Source of the DNA: Sinobacterium caligoides
Lineage (GTDB): Bacteria; Pseudomonadota; Gammaproteobacteria; Pseudomonadales; Sinobacteriaceae
Direction: 5' to 3'
Length of the DNA: 64,000 bases
NCBI RefSeq assembly: GCF_003752585.1
Contig: NZ_RKHR01000004.1
Span: forward strand, 186,001 to 250,000
The translations under genes and the position numbers were made by a program. The notes below the pieces were generated by a model. The model had not been told where the DNA came from. It ran no database searches and saw only the letters and a program-made list of their open reading frames with translations. Below are positions 1-15,000 of this stretch, piece after piece; the first letter of the stretch is position 1; each line of letters begins with the position of its first letter.

Positions 1-3000
1 TCGAGGATATCGGCAATGTCCATCTGCACCTTCTGCTCGGCAAAGCCTCCATTGGCCGAACGCAGCTCCAGCATCTCGATGTTATTCAGGTCCGGCATCG
101 CCGTGTTAGAGAAGTCTAAGACATTGGCGGCGATATAACTGCCATCATGACTGAGTAGGTCTTCACCCGCCTGGTTATCGAACTGCACTCGGTCACTGCC
201 CGCCAGCAGGTCATAGTCACTTGTGCTCTGCCCGCTCAATGTCAGGGTATCATCGCCTGCCGTCATCTCGATCACCGGCTTATCACTGACGTCGACATAG
301 GCGCCGATCGGCGTCGACACGTCATCACCATCGTTGACTTGATACTCGATCACCCGACGACCGTTGTCCGGGTCGGTATCGTTACTATTACGGTAACTCA
401 CCGAACGCAGTGCCGCCTGATAGTGTGCCAAGGTCGCCACGCCCGTTAATGTCAGGGTACCGCTCGCAGCCTCATAGCTCGCACTGATAAAGGCGGTATC
501 TTCGAAGTGCAAGATGTCTTCTGCACTGACTAAGCCAGAGCTAATCGTTACGGTTGCTCCGGTTAGATAACCATCGTCCGTGTCGGCAATCACCAACGTA
601 CTATGTACCGGTGTCGCAGCCGCATCTTCTTGGTAGCTCAGCTGTGCTGCCGCCGTCCAATTACCGGCATCGCCGACCACACTGCCATTCTGCCACTCTT
701 GTACCGTCGCATTATTGCCATTGCCCGACTGATCGAGCACCGTCGAACCCGTGCCCTCATCAAAGTTCCAGTGCAGTTGCTGGTTGTTACTCACTGCCGC
801 CGCACCATGATCGACAATCTGCTGTACCTGCAGATCGGTCAAGCCATCGCTCCACAGGGCGACATCGTCAATAGCACCCTCCATCCCATAGCGTGGTTCC
901 CCGGCACCGGCGCCAGCTGCCGCCTCCTCCGTACTGGCATCACGCAGGCCGCCTAAGGTACCCAGGTTGGCCTGACCATTATCGGGCATAAACACCGTTG
1001 AAGCAGAGCTGCCCTCTTTGAAGCTCACATCGACCACACTGCCATCGATATACATCCGGTTAGCCGCCCCATCGACAACCACGGCGATATGATGCCATTG
1101 ATCGTCAAACAGATAATCATGCCCCTTGCGGAACGACATCCATAGGTTGTTGCCATTGCCGTCGGCTGCGGTGAAGGTGAGGCTCTCATCGGCATAGTGA
1201 TCGCTGAAGGCGCCGGCAATCAACTGACTGCGTCCACCCGTGGCCGAGCTACTGGCGACGGAGAAAATACCGTGATAGTTATCGTTGGGCACATCCGGCA
1301 TGCGAATCCACATCGCCAAGGTGCCGGTATCCTGACCCGTAAACGCACCGACAGAAGCGTTAAAGTCGACGTAGTCCATGTAGCTACCACGGTCATCGAA
1401 GTTGATGTAGCTGCGCGAGGCGATAGTCGGGCTATCATTAGCCGCCGCGACATCGATACGCACGCTATCTTGCACGCTATAGCCACCATCGTGACTGCTG
1501 ATCGACAGCGCCACCTCGCCACCATCGCCACTGTTGAAGTCATGGGCGGCACTGAAGGTCAAGCCATCGAGAGCGTTGTTTAGATCCACTAAACTCCCGT
1601 TTTCGATGGTGACCGTGTGGCTACCGTTGCCGGTGACCGCTGTCAGCCCAGCCGTCGTGGCCAACGTTAAAATACCGCTGGCCTCTGGTATCGCTAGGGT
1701 CAACGTCATCAAGCTGCTGTTGTTTGCATCGCTCAGCGTGATAGCGTTACCGTTGGCGCTACTGAACTCGAGGACATTATCCTCGACCAGTTGCTGCGTA
1801 TCCGGCAAGCTGTGTGCCGGCGCATCCGCATGATTAACCTGCAGCGTCACCGTCGCCGTATCACTGAGCCCATCGGCGTCGGTCACGGTATAGGTAAAGC
1901 TATCAACACCGACATTAGCCGCCGTCGCATCAAAACTCATGGCACCATTAGCATCGACGATCAGGCTGCCGCCGGCAAAGCTCAACGCCTGCCCAACCCC
2001 GGCGTTATCGCCCATGACCGCGGTCACGGTTAACGCATCAGCACCATCAGGCTCTACATCGATACCGCTACTGGTGAATACGTTGGCCGACAGCGTCGCG
2101 CTCGCCGAGACTGAGAACGTATCATCGACAGCCTGCGGCGATTCGTTGACATCGGTGACGTTGACCGTCCACACCGCCGTGTCGACCTGACCGGCAGCAT
2201 CTGTTACTTGTACATTGATAACGAAACTCTGGCGCAGCTCATAATCGATCGCAGCCGCATTCGCCACAAGCAACTCATTGCCCGTAATAACAAAGGCACC
2301 GTCAATATTGCCCGACAGCATGACGATGTTCGATTCTGGCGGCACCGGTACTGTCTGTGCACCCAGGCTCGTCGCCGCCAGCGCATCTTCACTCACGGTG
2401 TAATTCTGCTCTACCACCAGTGCAGGCTGTGCATCACCATCTGTATCGAGAACCACGAAAGGCGGTGTGACGGCGGTACCATCGTTGACTACCTGCACCT
2501 CAACCAGTGCCGGAGTGACGCCACCCTGACCATCATCCACGTTATAACTAATGACGAAATCACCGCTAAACCCTGCGGTCGGCGTCACCGTATAGGTGCC
2601 GTCACCGTGATCGGTAATGACGCCGTTGGCCATGGTGATCGTGACGTCGTCACCGCCGCCATCGCCGCCGCCATCGCCGCCACCATCACCGCCGCCATCA
2701 CCGCCGCCGTCACCGCCACCATCGCCGCCGCCGTCACCGCCGCCATCACCGCCGCCGTCACCGCCGCCGTCACCGCCGCCGTCACCGCCGCCGTCACCGC
2801 CGCCGTCACCGCCGCCATCACCGCCGCCATCACCACCGCCACCGCCGATTTGCGGATTCAAGATGCCGTTTAATACATCGGCAATATTGATCGCATTGGG
2901 GTCTGCCAACATCTCTGCATTGGTCGGCAGGGTGAAACCGTTTTCACCGCTGATGGTGTGATCCGAGCTGACCATGCCGTTAACGATATTAAACACGTGC

Positions 3001-6000
3001 CAGTGTGAACCTGCGCCAGGGCCCTCTGGGGAGAAGCGCCAGATCAAGGTGTCACCGACATAGAGGTCGACCCTCGCCTCATCGATGCTGGCAAAGTTCC
3101 AGTTATTGGCGCTGTAATTATGGATCGAGTAATGGAAGTTGGCCTCGGCATAATTCGGTACGGTAATCGTCTCCGGACCATTACCATTGGTATCATCGAC
3201 ATCCTGTACCACTGTGCCATCGCCAAGTGGGTGACTCATGTCCTGATAATAGATGTGATCTAACTCTGCACTGGTCTCGGTGTTGTAGATCCACAGGTGG
3301 TTATCGAGATCGGCAGGCGTATTACCCCAGGTTAAAACAACCCGCATATCCGTGGGTAGCAATACTCCGGTAAGTGCCGTGGTACCCACATTCACCGTCT
3401 CGCCCTCGGTGACGCTGTAACTAGCCGAGATCATACCGTCTTGCTCGATGGTGACTGAGCCCTCGCCGCTGACTACCCCGGTGACCGAGTAGTTACCCGT
3501 GCCGACCGCAGAGGTGGTTGAGCTTTCGTGACCAGAATTATCACTCAAGGTCACCGTGGCATCGCCCACCGGCTGACCGTTGGTGGCGTCGAGCACCTGA
3601 CCGGTAACGGTCGTCTCACTGCCCTGGTCACCGATCACCGCAGTAAGGGCATCATCCTCAACATCCGTGGCAAACTGTAGCAACCCGGCTTGGGTCAACG
3701 TATAGCTGCCATCGGTAGCGATAATCAACGGCACGGCAGAGGAGACTGCCGGCGCATCATTGACCGCGTTAACCTCCACCGCCATCGTCATCGCCACATC
3801 GTCAATACCGTCGGTGACGCTGTAGTTGAGTGCCAATGCCCCCGCGAAATGATTGTCCGGGGTCAGCTGATAGTTACCGCTTTCCAGCAGCACGACACTG
3901 CCATAATCGGCGGTCACATCACCGCTGATACTCAGCTGCGCGCCCTCGGCATCGGTGATGCCGGCCAACAGTTCTGCCACGGTAAGTTCTAACGGCGTAT
4001 CTTCATCGACTGAGGCTGTCGCAGGCGTTGCCGCGGTAGGCAAGTCATTGACCTCGTTCACGGTCAAAGCGATGGTCGCTGCCGTCGTATTGAGGCCGTC
4101 GTCGACCGAGAAGTTCAAGGTCACGGCACCACTAAAATCAGGGTTAGGCACAAACTCATAGCTGCCATCTTGATTATCACTGAACACCCCGTCGCTACCA
4201 GCATAAGAGATCTCAGTAAGACTCAGCTCATCACCATCGGCATCACTGGCGCCCGACAGCAATAACGACTCTGTAATGGTAAAAGCGGAATCCTCATTCA
4301 TCGTAAAGCTGTGGTCGGCAACGACAGCACTATCGTTCACCGATAGTACGGTCAACGAGATCGTCGCACTGTCTTCGGTGTTATTGCCGCCTTTTGCCGT
4401 GTACTCAAAACTAGCCGGGCCGTGGTATTCAGCCGTTGGCGTATAGAGCACATCGCCCGCACCATTAATACTGACAGTGCCGTGCGTGTCCGCCGTCGCC
4501 GTCACCGCGCTGATCGAGGCAACACCACCGTCAATGTCGATATCGTTGATTAATAGGTCCGCTGCCAGGATGGTCAGCTGGCCGTCCTCATCAACCCTGA
4601 ACGGTGTCTCCGTAATCGTCTCGTCGACCACCACCAGCTCATCACCCAGGCTGACAATATCGTCAGCGGTATCGTAGTTCAGGTTGAGTGTCGTCGAGTT
4701 GACCGTCTCGCTACTATCGGGCTGTATCGTTGTTAAGAACACTTCTGCCGAGGCCGTCCGTGACAGCGTCATGTTTTGCACAACATAGTTACCGCTACTG
4801 CCCGCGGTGGTCAGTTCAAAATGGTGCACCGGTATATCGGTGGTGAACTGATAACTATCCTGATAATCACCCGACTGACGATAGCCTCCCTGTGAGCCGA
4901 TCAGGCCGCCACCGTTATCATAAGCACGGATTAGCACCTCTGTTGCACTACTGCTGCTCTCATCAAAGAGTCCGCCTAAGCCATCGACGGCGAAGGTGAT
5001 CTGGTTAATCGCCTCGCCCTCGATCGTCACGGTTAGTATTTCACCCTCACTGAGGCCCGTGTTGGTCTGGTTACCAATACCGTGCCCCCCGGAGCCGTCC
5101 AGATTCCAGGCGGTCAATACCCCCGACGAGACCTGAGTCGTAATCACCAGGTTGCCATCGGTATAGACGGCGGTATCGCCATTGACCACCCCCCAATCGC
5201 TAACCTGAACGGTACCATTAAAGGCACTGGTGTCAGGATTACTGTCGAAGCTACCGACCTTGATATCACGACTATCTTCCCGTACCGCATCGCCATCTGG
5301 CACAAACTGCAGCACGGTATCGACCGCGTAAGGCTGCCCCACCACGAGGTCAAGCCACGAACCATCACCCGCCTGATATTGCAGGGTGCCGTACTCAGGC
5401 AACGTATCGAGACGGATGGCCGGATCGGTCGTCGCATTACCGGTGTCGTCGTTGGCGACAATGTTATCCACCACCGAATTGACCGTCAGCAGCGCCGTGC
5501 TCGCCACCGTCGCAATGCCGTCGGTGACATCAAAATCGACGCTGAGATCACCGTTAAAGTTCTCCGGCGGCGTGATGGTATAACTGCCATCGCCATTGGC
5601 CGTCAGCGCAGCCGGTGCCGCCACCGCAAGGTTCAACACCGACAACGTGTCGTCATCGACGTCCACCGCATTGGCCAATAATTGTGCCGGGGTCAACGTG
5701 ATAACGCCGCCCTCATCGATGCTGTAAGCCAAGGCCGCAACAAACTCTGGCGCGTCGTTGGTATTACTGGTGATGAGGTTAAACTGGTGGGCGACACTGG
5801 CGCCACTATCATCGGTGGCCGTCAGCTGTATCTGAATCGTGCCAACATCGTCGTTGGTCGGCGTACCGGTGAAAGTCTGCGTCTCGGCATCAAAGCTCAG
5901 CCAAGCCGGGAGTGCCCCACCGCCAAACAGTGTCGCCGTAATGGCCAAGCTATCCCCCGCATCGGCGTCGCTGAAGACGTCGACTGGCAGCACAAAGTTG

Positions 6001-9000
6001 AGCGCACTGTCTTCGGCAACGGTCTGCTCAGCGACCGCATTGCTGAGTACCGGTACGTCATTGGTATTGCCAATGACGATATTAAAGTCACTGTTCACCG
6101 TCTCACCAAGCGTATCGGTGGCAGTAAGACGCACAGCCAGAGTGCCCACATCGGCATTCAACGGGATGCCGGAGAAGTTAATGCCATCGAAACCGAGCCA
6201 AGCCGGCAGCGCACTGCCATCGGTGCGAGTCGCGGTCAGCGTCAGGCTGTCGCCATTATCTGTATCGGGATCACTAAAGATGCTGGTCGGCACACCGTAG
6301 CTGAAGGCCGCATCCTCCGTCGCCAGCAGATCACTCATCGCCACCGCCACCACCGGTGCCTGGTTGACGTTGCTGATGTTAATGATAAAGCTGGTGTTGA
6401 CGCTCGCTCCGGCGCTGTCGGTAGCAATCACACGGACATTGACCGCGCCACTGTCATCCCCGCCCGGTGTCCCGCTAAAGGTGGCACTGGCGGCATCAAA
6501 ACTCAACCAGCCCGGCAGCGAATCGCCGTTACTCAGTTCGGCGCTGAGGGTGAGGCTATCGCCAACATCCGCATCGGCAAAGGTGTCGGCAGCGAGGGTA
6601 TAACTAAAGGCAGCCCCCTCATTCACCGCGCCATTGACGGCGACGTTAGCGACCACTGGACCGTCGTTAGTGTTAATGACCGTCAAGTTGAAATCGGCAT
6701 GGGCCGTCTCACCGAGACTATCGGTGGCGGTCACCCGCAGATTCGACACGCCAACATCGGCATTGGTGGGCGTGCCGGTAAAGTTGCTGCCATCAAAGCT
6801 GAGCCAGGCGGGCAGCGCACTGCCGTCGGCATGCGTCGCCGTCAACGTCAGACTGTCGCCGTTATCACTATCGGCATCGCTGAAAATATTACTCGGTACG
6901 GTATAGCTAAAGGCTGCATCCTCTGTTGTTGGCAGGTTGCTCATCGCCACCGCCACCACCGGTGCCTGGTTGACGTTGCTGACGCTGATAATAAAGCTGG
7001 TGTTGGCGCTAGCCCCGGCACTGTCGGTAGCGATCACACGGACATTGACCGCGCCGCTGTCATCCATACCCGGCGTACCACTAAAGAAACCACCGCCCGC
7101 GTTGAAGCTCAGCCAAGACGGCAGTGGGTCACCATTACTCAGCTCGGCACTGAGAGTGAGGTTATCGCCAACATCCGCATCGACGAAGGTGTCTGCCGCT
7201 AGGGTGTAGCTGAAAGCCTCTCCCTCACTCACGAGCCCATCGAGGGCAGCATTAGCCACTACGGGGCCGTCGTTAGTATTAATAACCGTCAAGTTGAAGT
7301 CGGCATGCGCCGCCTCGCCGAGACTATCGGTGGCGGTCACCCGCAGATTCGATACACCAACATCGGCATTGGTGGGCGTGCCGGTAAAATTGCTGCCATC
7401 AAAGCTGAGCCAGGCGGGCAGCGCGCTGCCATCGTCATGCGTCGCCGTCAACGTCAGGCTATCACCGTTATCACTATCGGCATCGCTGAAGATGTTACTC
7501 GGTACGGTATAGCTAAAGGCCGCATCCTCCGTCGTCGGCAGATCGCTCATCGCTATCGCCACCACCGGTGCCTGGTTAACGTTGCTGACGCTGATAATAA
7601 AGCTGGTGTTGGCGCTTGCTCCGGCACTGTCGGTAGCGGTAACGCGGACATTGACCGCGCCGCTGTCATCCATGCCCGGTGCTCCGCTAAAGGCGCCGCT
7701 GCCCGCATTGAAGCTCAGCCAGGCCGGTAGTGGGTCACCGTTACTGAGCTCGGCGCTGAGGGTGAGGCTATCGCCGGCATCTGCATCAGTAAAGGTATCG
7801 GCTGCGAGGGTATAGGTGAAGACACCGCCTTCATCGACCAAGCCATCGACCGCGACGTTAGCGACCACTGGACCGTCGTTAGTATTAATGACCGTCAAGT
7901 TGAAGTCGGCGTGTGCCGTCTCACCGAGGCTATCGGTGGCGGTCACCCGCAGATTCGATACGCCGACATCGGCATTGGTGGGCGTACCGGTAAAGTTACT
8001 GCCATCAAAGTTGAGCCAGGCGGGCAACGCGCTGCCGTCGGCATGCGTCGCCGTCAACGTCAGACTGTCGCCGTTATCGCTATCGGCATCGCTGAAGATG
8101 TTACTCGGTACGGTATAACTGAATACCGCATCCTCCGTCGTCGGCAGGTTGCTCATCGCCACCGCCACCACCGGAGCCTGGTTAACGTTGCTGACGCTGA
8201 TGATGAAGCTGGTGTTGACGCTCGCCCCGGCGTTGTCGGTGGCCGTGACGCGAACATTAACCGCGCCGCTATCATCCATGCCCGGCGTACCGCTAAAGGC
8301 GCTACTGTCGGCATTAAAACTCAGCCAAGCAGGCAGCGGGTCACCGTTACTCAGCTCGGCACTGAGGGTGAGGCTATCGCCGGCATCGACATCGGAAAAA
8401 GTATCGGCGGCAAGAATATAGCTGAAGGCACTTCCCTCGCTCACCAAGCCATCGACGGCGACATTGGCCACCACGGGGACGTCGTTGGTGTTAACGACCG
8501 TCAGAGTAAAGTCTGCGTGCACCATCTCGCCAAAACTATCCGAAGCAATCACTCGGAGGTTCAGCACGCCGACATCATCGTTTGCCGGTATACCCGAGAA
8601 ACTATTGCCGTCAAAGCTCAGCCAGGCGGGCAACGGACTGCCGTCAGACTGTATCGCTGTCAGCGTCAAACTGTCCTGATTATCGAAATCGGCATCGGTA
8701 AAGGTGTTTGCTGGAATGGTATAGCTAAACGCCGCCTCCTCGGAGACCAAGGTATTACTGATGGCGACCGCCACTGTCGGCGCTTGGTTGGTATTATTCA
8801 CCGTCAGCGTAAACTCACTGTCGACACTCGCTCCGCTGTCATCCGTCGCGGTGACTCGAATCTCGTAGCTGCCGCTATCATCGCTGCCTGGTGTACCGGT
8901 AAACTCGCCCGTGCCCGCATTAAAGCTCAGCCAGCTAGGTAGCGCTTCGCCATCCGATGATGCCGCACTGATCACCAGCGTATCACCGGTATCGGCGTCG

Positions 9001-12000
9001 CTGAAGGTATCCGCCGGCAAGGTATAGCTAAAAGTCCCCCCCTCTGCCACGCTGCCATCGACGGTCGCATTCGCCAGCACCGGCGCGTCGTTGACAGAAT
9101 TGACGGTTAAATCAATCGTCGCTGGGACGGTGACGGTACCATCGCTGACACTGTAGCTAATTTCTAGTTCGCCATGGAAACCGCTGGCCGGGGTGATGGT
9201 ATAGGTGCCATCACCATTATCCACAATGACACCGTTAGCCATGGTGACCTCGGTGATGCCGTTGCCACCGCCTTCTCCGCCACCCTCACCGTTGCCGCCA
9301 CCTTCGCCATTACCGCCACCCTCTCCGTTGCCACCGCCTTCGCCATTACCGCCACCCTCTCCGTTGCCACCGCCTTCGCCGCCACCATTAATCAGCTCGG
9401 CGATATTAATGGCCGCTGGATTGACGGCGATCTCGGCCCCCGTGGGTAAGGTAAAAGCGTTAGAGCCGCCGGCGCTGTTGTCGGCCAACAAATAGCCATC
9501 GACGACATTAAAGACATTCCAGTAGGCGCCATTGATACCCTCCGGTATCTGAGGACTAAAGCGCTGCACATGCATTTCGCCGACATAGAGGTCGACCTCC
9601 ACCTGATCGGTTTCGGGGAACAACCAGGTATTATCCGAGTAATTATGCACGGCGTAATGGAAGTTGGCCTCGGCGTAGTTGGGGATGGAGATCGTCTCTG
9701 GGCCGTTGCCGTTCGTGTCGTCGACATCCAACTGCACGACATCATCGCCGAGGTTGTAATTCATATCTTGATAGTAAATACGATCGAGCTGCGCCCCACT
9801 CTCGAGATCAAAGATCCACAGGTGGTTATCCAAGTCGGCAGGCGAGTTGCCCCAGGTGAGCACGACCCGCATATCGGTCACATCCATCGCCTCTGAGAGT
9901 GCCGTCGTACCACCGTCGACGGTCTCGCCCTCGGTCACGGTATAGGTTGAGGAGATCATGCCATCGACGGCGATACTCACCACCCCCTCGCCAGAAACCA
10001 AGCCCGACACGGTATAGGCACCGTTAGCCGCTGAGGTGGAGGTACTCTCATTCCCCGCCTCATCATTCAGCGTGATCACGGCACCGGCGACCGGCTGCCC
10101 CGCCGAGGCATCTAACACCTGTCCACTGACGACAGTCAGGCTGCCCTGCGGACCGATCACCGCCGTCAGGGTATCCCCCACATCGACGTCGGAGGCAAAT
10201 GCCAACAGCTCTGCCTGGGTCAGCGTCAGCGAAGTGTCTTCATCCATGCTCAACACCAGATCGGCTGTGACCACAGGGTCATCATTGGTGTTGGTGGCAT
10301 CGAGGTTAAAGTGGCTGCTGACACTGGCACCACTGGCATCGGTCGCCATCACCTGCACGGCAATCGTGCCTACATCGTCGTTCAGCGGGGTACCCGAGAA
10401 AGTCTGAGTCGCGCTATCAAAGCTCAACCAAGTCGGCAGTGCCGTTCCACCAACAAGCGTTGCTGTTAGGGTTAAATTATCACCGGCATCGACATCATCG
10501 AAGGTATCCGCTGGCACCACAAAGGAAAAGGCGCTGTCCTCGGCCACCGTCTGTGCCGTCAGGCTATTGAGCACTACCGGTGCATCGTTGACGTTATCGA
10601 TGACGATGGTGAAGTCAGCCGAGACCGTCTCGGCAAAGCTATCCGTCGCGGTCACCCGAACATTCAGCGTGCCGATATCATCGTTGAGCGGCTTACCCAT
10701 AAAGCTCTGACCATCAAAGCTGAGCCAGGCCGGCAACGCACTGCCATCAACCTGCGTCGCGGTTAACGTCAAGGTATCGGCGTTGTCGAAGTCCGCATCG
10801 TCAAAGGTATTAGCCGGCACGCTGTAGGTGAAATTAATATCTTCCGTGGCCAGGCTGTTACTGAGCGGCTGCGATACCGTCGGCGACTGATTGACGTTAT
10901 CGACATCGAGGGTAAAGCTGCTGCTAGTACTGGCACCGCTCTCGTCGGTGGCCGTTACCCGGATCGCATAGCTACCACTGGCATCATTGTCTGGCGTGCC
11001 GCTGAAGGTGGCCGTCGCAGCATCAAAGCTCAACCAGCTCGGCAGCGCCGCGCCAGTCACCAGGGCTGCACTCAGCGTCAGACTATCGCCGACATCGACA
11101 TCGCTGAAGGTGTCCGCCGCCAAGGTGTAACTAAAGGGCTCCGTCTCATTGACCTCACCATCGACGGTGACCTGGCTCACCACCGGTCCGTCATTGGTAT
11201 TCAACACGGTGAGTGTGAAATCGTTATGTATCGTCGCGCCCTGCATATCGGTGGCCGTTACCCGCACCACTAAACTACCGACATCCTCATTGCGCGCCAC
11301 ACCGCTAAAGCTATTTGTTAGGGCATTAAAGCTGAGCCAAGTTGGCAGCGCCGAACCGTCCACTCTGGTCGCAGTCAACACAGCATTGCCATCGCTGATA
11401 TCGACATCGGTAAAGCTGCCCGTCGGGATGGTGTAGTTAAACGCAGCATCCTCATCGGTCACCGAATTCACTAACACACCGCCAACTACGGGGCCGTCGT
11501 TGCTGCCGATGATCGTCAGGTTAAAGGTCTGCTCGACCGCACCGCCTCGACCATCGACTAGGTCGAAGCTCAAGGTGATCTCTGCCTGTTCGGCGACGGC
11601 GAGTGATTGGTAGTAAGACAGTGCAATATCGACGGAGTGACCATCGTCGGCTAACGAGATAGCCGCGACGTTACCCGCGAGGATAAAGAAATTATCCAGC
11701 ACCAGCGCATCACCATCCTCATCGTCACTGCCGACGGCGAGATCGTAGTGCAAGATCGCTGCGCTATCCTCGCCCACAGGCGCCGGGATCAACGGCAATT
11801 CGATCGTCGGCACATCGTTGATGTCCTGTAGGCTCACTAACAGGTTCGCCGTCACATCGACGGTGCCATCGCTTGCCTGAACCACCACGAGATGCTCTTC
11901 ACTGTCCTCGAAGTTAAGGTCGCTGTTCGCGGCCACCGTCACCGCACCACTCGCTGGATCGATCACAAAGCGCCCGCCGGCATCGTTACTCAGGCTCAGG

Positions 12001-15000
12001 GTGACGGTATCACCATCGACATCCACCACACTCACTTGGGCCACGAGTGTACCTTCGACGCTGTTCTCATCGACCTCTTCCGGCACGAGAGTGAGCACAG
12101 GGTCGTCGTTGACATTGGCAACACTGAGCAGCACCTGCACGGGCACGTTAGGCATCAGCGGATCGCCATCGCTGACGGCATAGTGAACGACAATATCGCC
12201 GAAGAAATCGGCCACTGGAGTAATCTGCCAGTTGCCGTCAGGGAGTCGCGTCGCACTGCCCTGGACGCTATCGAGTGTCATCTCGACGGCTTCAAGGGTG
12301 TCAAAATCGACATCACTGGCGGTGCTGAGTAACAGCTCCTGGCTGAGCGTGATCGGCGTATCTTCGACGGCATCCGTGCTGATATTGTCACTCACCACCG
12401 GCGAATCGTTAACGGCCACCACCTCAACCGTAAAGCCAATCGAGGTCGACGTAGTCAGCGCCGTCAATGCCTCAACACTGGTAGCCGTCACCGCCATCGC
12501 AAAGCTACCATTATAATTGAGCGGCGTATCAATGCTGAGCTTGTCCAGTGTCAGCGCCTTGATGTCGATCTGCTCCCCCTGGCTACTGAAGGTATAGCTC
12601 TCATCGCCATCGGTGATCACCGTCCCCACAGGCGCGCCGGACATCATCAGCGACTGCAGGCTCTCCGAGCCGTCGAGGTCATTCAAGCTGACACTGAGAT
12701 CCAGTTCGACGCCTTCATCCTCGGCGCCACTGATGGTCATATCGCCAGCGGCGATGGCGTTCTCAAGGGCCAGGCTCGGCGTATCGGTCACCGGCGTAAA
12801 CTCTACCGTGTGCGAGGTCAGCACCTGCTCCTCACCATCGCTGACGTAGTACTCGAGTGTCGCGGTGCCCCCCCAGCTCGGCTGTGGCTGCAGATACCAA
12901 CTACCGTTGCCGTTATCGATCAACACCACATCACCGCCGATGACCGACAGCGCGACCACCTGCAGCACATCGCCCACATCGACGTCCGACGAGGTTGCGA
13001 GCAGCTCCTCCTCAGTCAACAGTACCGTATTCTCCTCTTCGCTGATCACCATCGCCACCGGCCCAAAGACCACCGGCGTATCGTTGGTATTCACGATCTC
13101 CAACTCAAACCTTGCCGCCGCCGTTTCACCGAGACGATCCGTCGCTAACACCTGCAGGTACAGCACGCCGACATCATCATTCTCCGGTACCCCAAAGAAA
13201 CTCTCCGTCGTCGCATCAAAGCTTAACCAGGCCGGTAGCGGCCGACCATCGGTGCGGCTGGCGCTCATCACCAGGACATCGTGGGCGTCAATATCATCAA
13301 AGACGGCGGCACTCAATGTGAACGAGTAAGGCGCATCCTCAAGTGTCGCCTGCGCCGCAACGGGGGTTTCTAACTCTGGAACATGATTGCCTTCCACGTC
13401 GACGAATAACGTCGCCGTATCGGTGCCGCCATCGCCGTCATCAACCTGCACCTCAACGGCATAAGACTCCGGCACGGCGATCGCCAAGCCAGTCCGGCTG
13501 GCCTGGAACAAGGTGCCAATCTCGTCGTCACGGAGCGCGCTATTATGCAGCGTAAAGTCATCCAACAAGCCTTCAAAACTCCCACCGCCATCGGCCCCCT
13601 GACCGATCAGATTACCGGTACGTGCCACCATCTCCGGCACCGCCATCGCATCGACGAGGGTAGTCTCACCACTGCCCAGTGCCGTACGCACGACATCACC
13701 GCTGATGCTATCCGTCAACGGTTGCGCATTTTTGTAAAGCACCACCGTGCCATCGATATCGATGCTCGCGGCAAACTGCGCCCACTGCCCCTGCGTGATA
13801 GCATCCTCCGCAACGAGTTGATAGCGATAACCCGCCGACGTCACCTCGAAGGCGAGATCAGCGCCGTCGCCACTGCGGCCGAAGCTAATATTGTTACTCT
13901 CCGGGCCATTACCGAAATCCATCAAGCGCTGATCGCCCAACGCCGCCAGGTTGGAGAAGTTGGCCCAGGTGGTCACCGTCATCGGACCCCCGCTGGTCAG
14001 CAGCTCTCCCTGATTAACACCCAGTGATGCGGTTGCGCCGTCAAAGCTCAGCACGCTGCCACGGACGGCATCTTGTGTCACCGCGGCAGCACTTAGGCTG
14101 ACGTCATGACGGTGGCCGCTCATGTCAAAATTCGCCTCCGCACCGCGCTGATCGCTGAAGGTCAGTGCGAGTGCCAGGCTGGCGTGGTTATAATCCGCCA
14201 AGCCCTGGCGCCCAAAGTCGGCACTCTCATCGACGCTCAGCACACCGCTCTGCTCGCCGATGGTAAAGTAGCCGCCAGCACCATCGGTGAGTGAGTATAC
14301 CAATGAGCCACTGTCGCTATCAGCGGCATTAAAGGTACCCAGCACAGTCGCTGCCGGTTGGTAGATACCAATATCGACACTGCTCGGGCCACTCAATACC
14401 GGCGCGTCGTTGACGTTTAGAATCTGCAGGGCAAAGGCACCGCTCGCTGTCGCACCACCCTGGTCTTCAGCCGTGACGACAATATCGAGGGTGCCGGTAT
14501 CGGCATCTTCCGGTACGCCACGGAAGGTCTGTGTCGCACTGTTAAAGTTCAGCCAAGCAGGCAGTGGCTCGCCCGTCGACAACATCGCGGTCAACGTCAG
14601 CTGATCACCGACATCAATATCGCTGAAAGTATCATCCGGCAAACGGTATTCAAACAGCTGGTCTTCACTGGCACTGCCGTCGGTAATGGCCTGCTGTAAC
14701 AGTGGTGCATCGTTCGCCGGATCGACCTGCACATCGACATACAACTGATTACTACTGACGCTATCGCCATCGCTCACCGTGGCCTCGATAAAGACTCTAA
14801 AGCTCGGCGCGGTATCCGCGACCGGTGTCAGGGTAATCGCCGTGCTATCCCATGCGCTAATATCAATGCGCTGTTGATTACCGATGGAGCTGACGCTATT
14901 AACGCCATCGGCAACCACCACCCCTAACGGTACCCCCGTTAAAATTAAACTAGCCACTTCCGAGCTATCGATAAGCGCAGCGTTAATATCGAGCCCCACC

